Position numbers and translations under genes: made by a program. A stretch of 5,865 nt of DNA, from the NCBI GenBank assembly GCA_002898995.1, contig BEIM01000246.1:1-5865 (forward strand), written 5' to 3'. The first letter of the stretch is position 1. Every line of letters begins with the position of its first letter. Source of the stretch: a bacterium HR36. Its GTDB lineage: Bacteria > Planctomycetota > Planctomycetia > Gemmatales > HRBIN36. Of this stretch, positions 4,533-5,865 are shown one piece after another. The notes below the pieces were generated by a model that searched no databases, had not been told where the DNA came from, and was given only the letters and a program-made list of their open reading frames with translations.

Positions 4533-5865
4533 CAGAGCGCTTTGCCGCAACTGGCGTTTGCGGTCGCTGGCTTTCAGATGCACCTTACGCAAGCGGATAG
4601 CGTGGGGCGTCACCTCGACCAGTTCATCGTCTTCGATGTATTCCAGAGCCAGTTCCAGGGTCAACCGGCGCGGGGGTTTGAGGACAACAAGTTTCTCGGC
4701 GGTGGAGGCGCGCACATTGGTTAGCTTACGTTCGCGGCAGATGTTGACGGGCAAATCGTTATCCCGGCAATGCTCGCCGACGATCTGGCCTTCGTAAACT
4801 TCCTGGCCGGGTTCGACAAAAAGCACGCCCCGCTCCTGCAGGTTTTCGATGGCGTAAGCGGTCGCCTGGCCGGTTTCGGTAGAAATCATTACGCCGTTGG
4901 TACGGCCAGGAATGGGCCCGCGGAACGGCTGGTATTCTAGGAAATTGTGATGCATGATGGCGGTTCCGCTGGTGGCGGTCATCAAGCGGGTACGCAGCCC
5001 AATCAAGCCACGCGCTGGAATAGTGAATTCCAGGCGAGTCATTTCGCGGCCAGTTTCCATTTTGACACACTCGGCACGGCGACTGCCCAGTAATTCCATC
5101 ACGGCACCGATATGTTCTGGCGGCACCTCGACAACGAGATGCTCCACAGGCTCCAGGATTTGTCCCTGGGATTCGCGGAGAATCACTTGCGGCTTTCCCA
5201 CCGCAAGCTCGAAGCCTTCACGGCGCATGGTTTCAATAAGTACCGCGAGGTGCAGCAAGCCCCGCCCCGAGACAATCAGCTCGTCGCCGCGCGGGCCGGG
5301 ACGAAGTCGCAGCGCGACATTGCGTTCCAACTCGCGCAGCAGCCGCTCCCGGATTTGCCGACTCGCTAGGTAAACTCCGTCGCGACCAGCAAAGGGAGAA
5401 TCGTTGACGCGAAAGAGCATGTCGAGAGTCGGCTCCTCGACACGCAGTGGCGGCAACGGTCGCGGTTGTTCTGGATCGGCCAGGGTGTCGCCTATGCCTA
5501 CGCCTTCTAGACCCGCAACGGCACACAGGTCGCCTGCCTCGACTGCCTCAGCTTCGGCGCGGCCCAGGCGATCGAAAACGAACAAATACTCCACCCGGCC
5601 GGAGCATTGGCGGCCATCAGCTTTGATCACTGTCACGGTCTGGCCTCGCTGCAACCGACCCGCATACACTCGCCCAATGCTGATCCGCCCGAGATATTCG
5701 CTGTAGTCCAAGTTGACTACCTGCATTTGCAGCGGAGCTGAAGTATCGGCCAGCGGTGGCGGTACATACTGCAAGATGGCCTCGAAGATGGGTCGGATGT
5801 CCGTGCCGCGTTCTGCCAGGTGCCAAGAGGCCCAACCCTGCCGGCCGGAAGCGTATAACACGGGA
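4521..5865 (-). CDS. typA: TypA/BipA ribosome-associated GTPase (5'-truncated by window edge)
   Basis: TypA/BipA is a translational GTPase that binds the ribosome at the EF-G site and helps ribosome assembly and stress or cold adaptation. About 447 C-terminal residues of a usual 600-615 are present. The frame is open to the right edge: the GTG at 5859-5861 is the internal Val of PVLYASG (the G5 region), not a start, so nearly all the G domain and the true start are missing. Numbering from that Val, domain II covers about 40-130, domain III about 140-230 (with VNDSPFAGRDG), and domain V about 235-310. The TypA-specific C-terminal domain follows, with PVNICRERKLTNVRAS (371-386) and EYIEDDELVEVTP (407-419), closely matching the conserved TypA signatures. 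The protein ends in a basic tail and a TAG stop. The gene converges with the ELW-repeat gene. No disruption is visible. Confidence 0.97.
   Translation of the reverse strand, partial: PVLYASGRQGWASWHLAERGTDIRPIFEAILQYVPPPLADTSAPLQMQVVNLDYSEYLGRISIGRVYAGRLQRGQTVTVIKADGRQCSGRVEYLFVFDRLGRAEAEAVEAGDLCAVAGLEGVGIGDTLADPEQPRPLPPLRVEEPTLDMLFRVNDSPFAGRDGVYLASRQIRERLLRELERNVALRLRPGPRGDELIVSGRGLLHLAVLIETMRREGFELAVGKPQVILRESQGQILEPVEHLVVEVPPEHIGAVMELLGSRRAECVKMETGREMTRLEFTIPARGLIGLRTRLMTATSGTAIMHHNFLEYQPFRGPIPGRTNGVMISTETGQATAYAIENLQERGVLFVEPGQEVYEGQIVGEHCRDNDLPVNICRERKLTNVRASTAEKLVVLKPPRRLTLELALEYIEDDELVEVTPHAIRLRKVHLKASDRKRQLRQSALANS

Noticed and set aside
4317..4724. Plus-strand frame of 135 codons downstream of the ELW-repeat gene
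   Set aside because: Its second half is antisense to the conserved C-terminus of typA, and its first half has no recognisable features.
5859..5861. GTG as the start codon of typA
   Set aside because: It encodes the Val of the conserved G5-region PVLYAS motif. The frame continues to the window edge and the G domain must lie upstream.

Overview
The window looks like chromosomal DNA from a planctomycete, probably of the Gemmata/Gemmatales kind. The main evidence is the central gene. It begins with the LEDR-VP type N-terminal motif common on planctomycete surface proteins, continues with an ELWxxDGT repeat array, and ends in two tandem beta-rich domains. The flanking genes are GC-rich translation genes. 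The lineage is inferred from these features, not from a marker-gene comparison.

Layout. Positions 1-1456 (minus) hold the first 485 codons of an elongation factor G family GTPase; its C-terminal domains lie off the left edge. Positions 1652-1738 (minus) encode tRNA-Ser(UGA), upstream of the EF-G gene on the same strand, with a GC-rich inverted repeat between them. Positions 1739-2118 are a roughly 380-base intergenic stretch from which tRNA-Ser and the surface-protein gene diverge. Positions 2119-4239 (plus) encode a 706-residue predicted extracellular repeat protein. Positions 4240-4520 are a convergent intergenic gap. Positions 4521-5865 (minus) hold the C-terminal three quarters of the ribosome-associated GTPase TypA/BipA; its start and most of its G domain lie off the right edge.

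How it fits together. Two translational GTPases (TypA, EF-G) and a tRNA lie on the minus strand, with one unrelated plus-strand gene for a predicted surface protein between them. The EF-G gene is not preceded by rpsL/rpsG. Its switch I region resembles the mitochondrial EF-G2/spdEFG2 lineage more than the classical str-operon EF-G, so it may be a paralogue with a special role such as ribosome recycling. Both genes that end in the convergent gap have their stop codon inside an inverted repeat, and neither repeat is followed by a T tract on its coding strand.

No CRISPR array, insertion sequence, defence system or clear novel multi-gene system was seen. The most interesting items are the architecture and N-terminal signal of the repeat protein, the possible EF-G paralogue, and the stop-codon hairpins.
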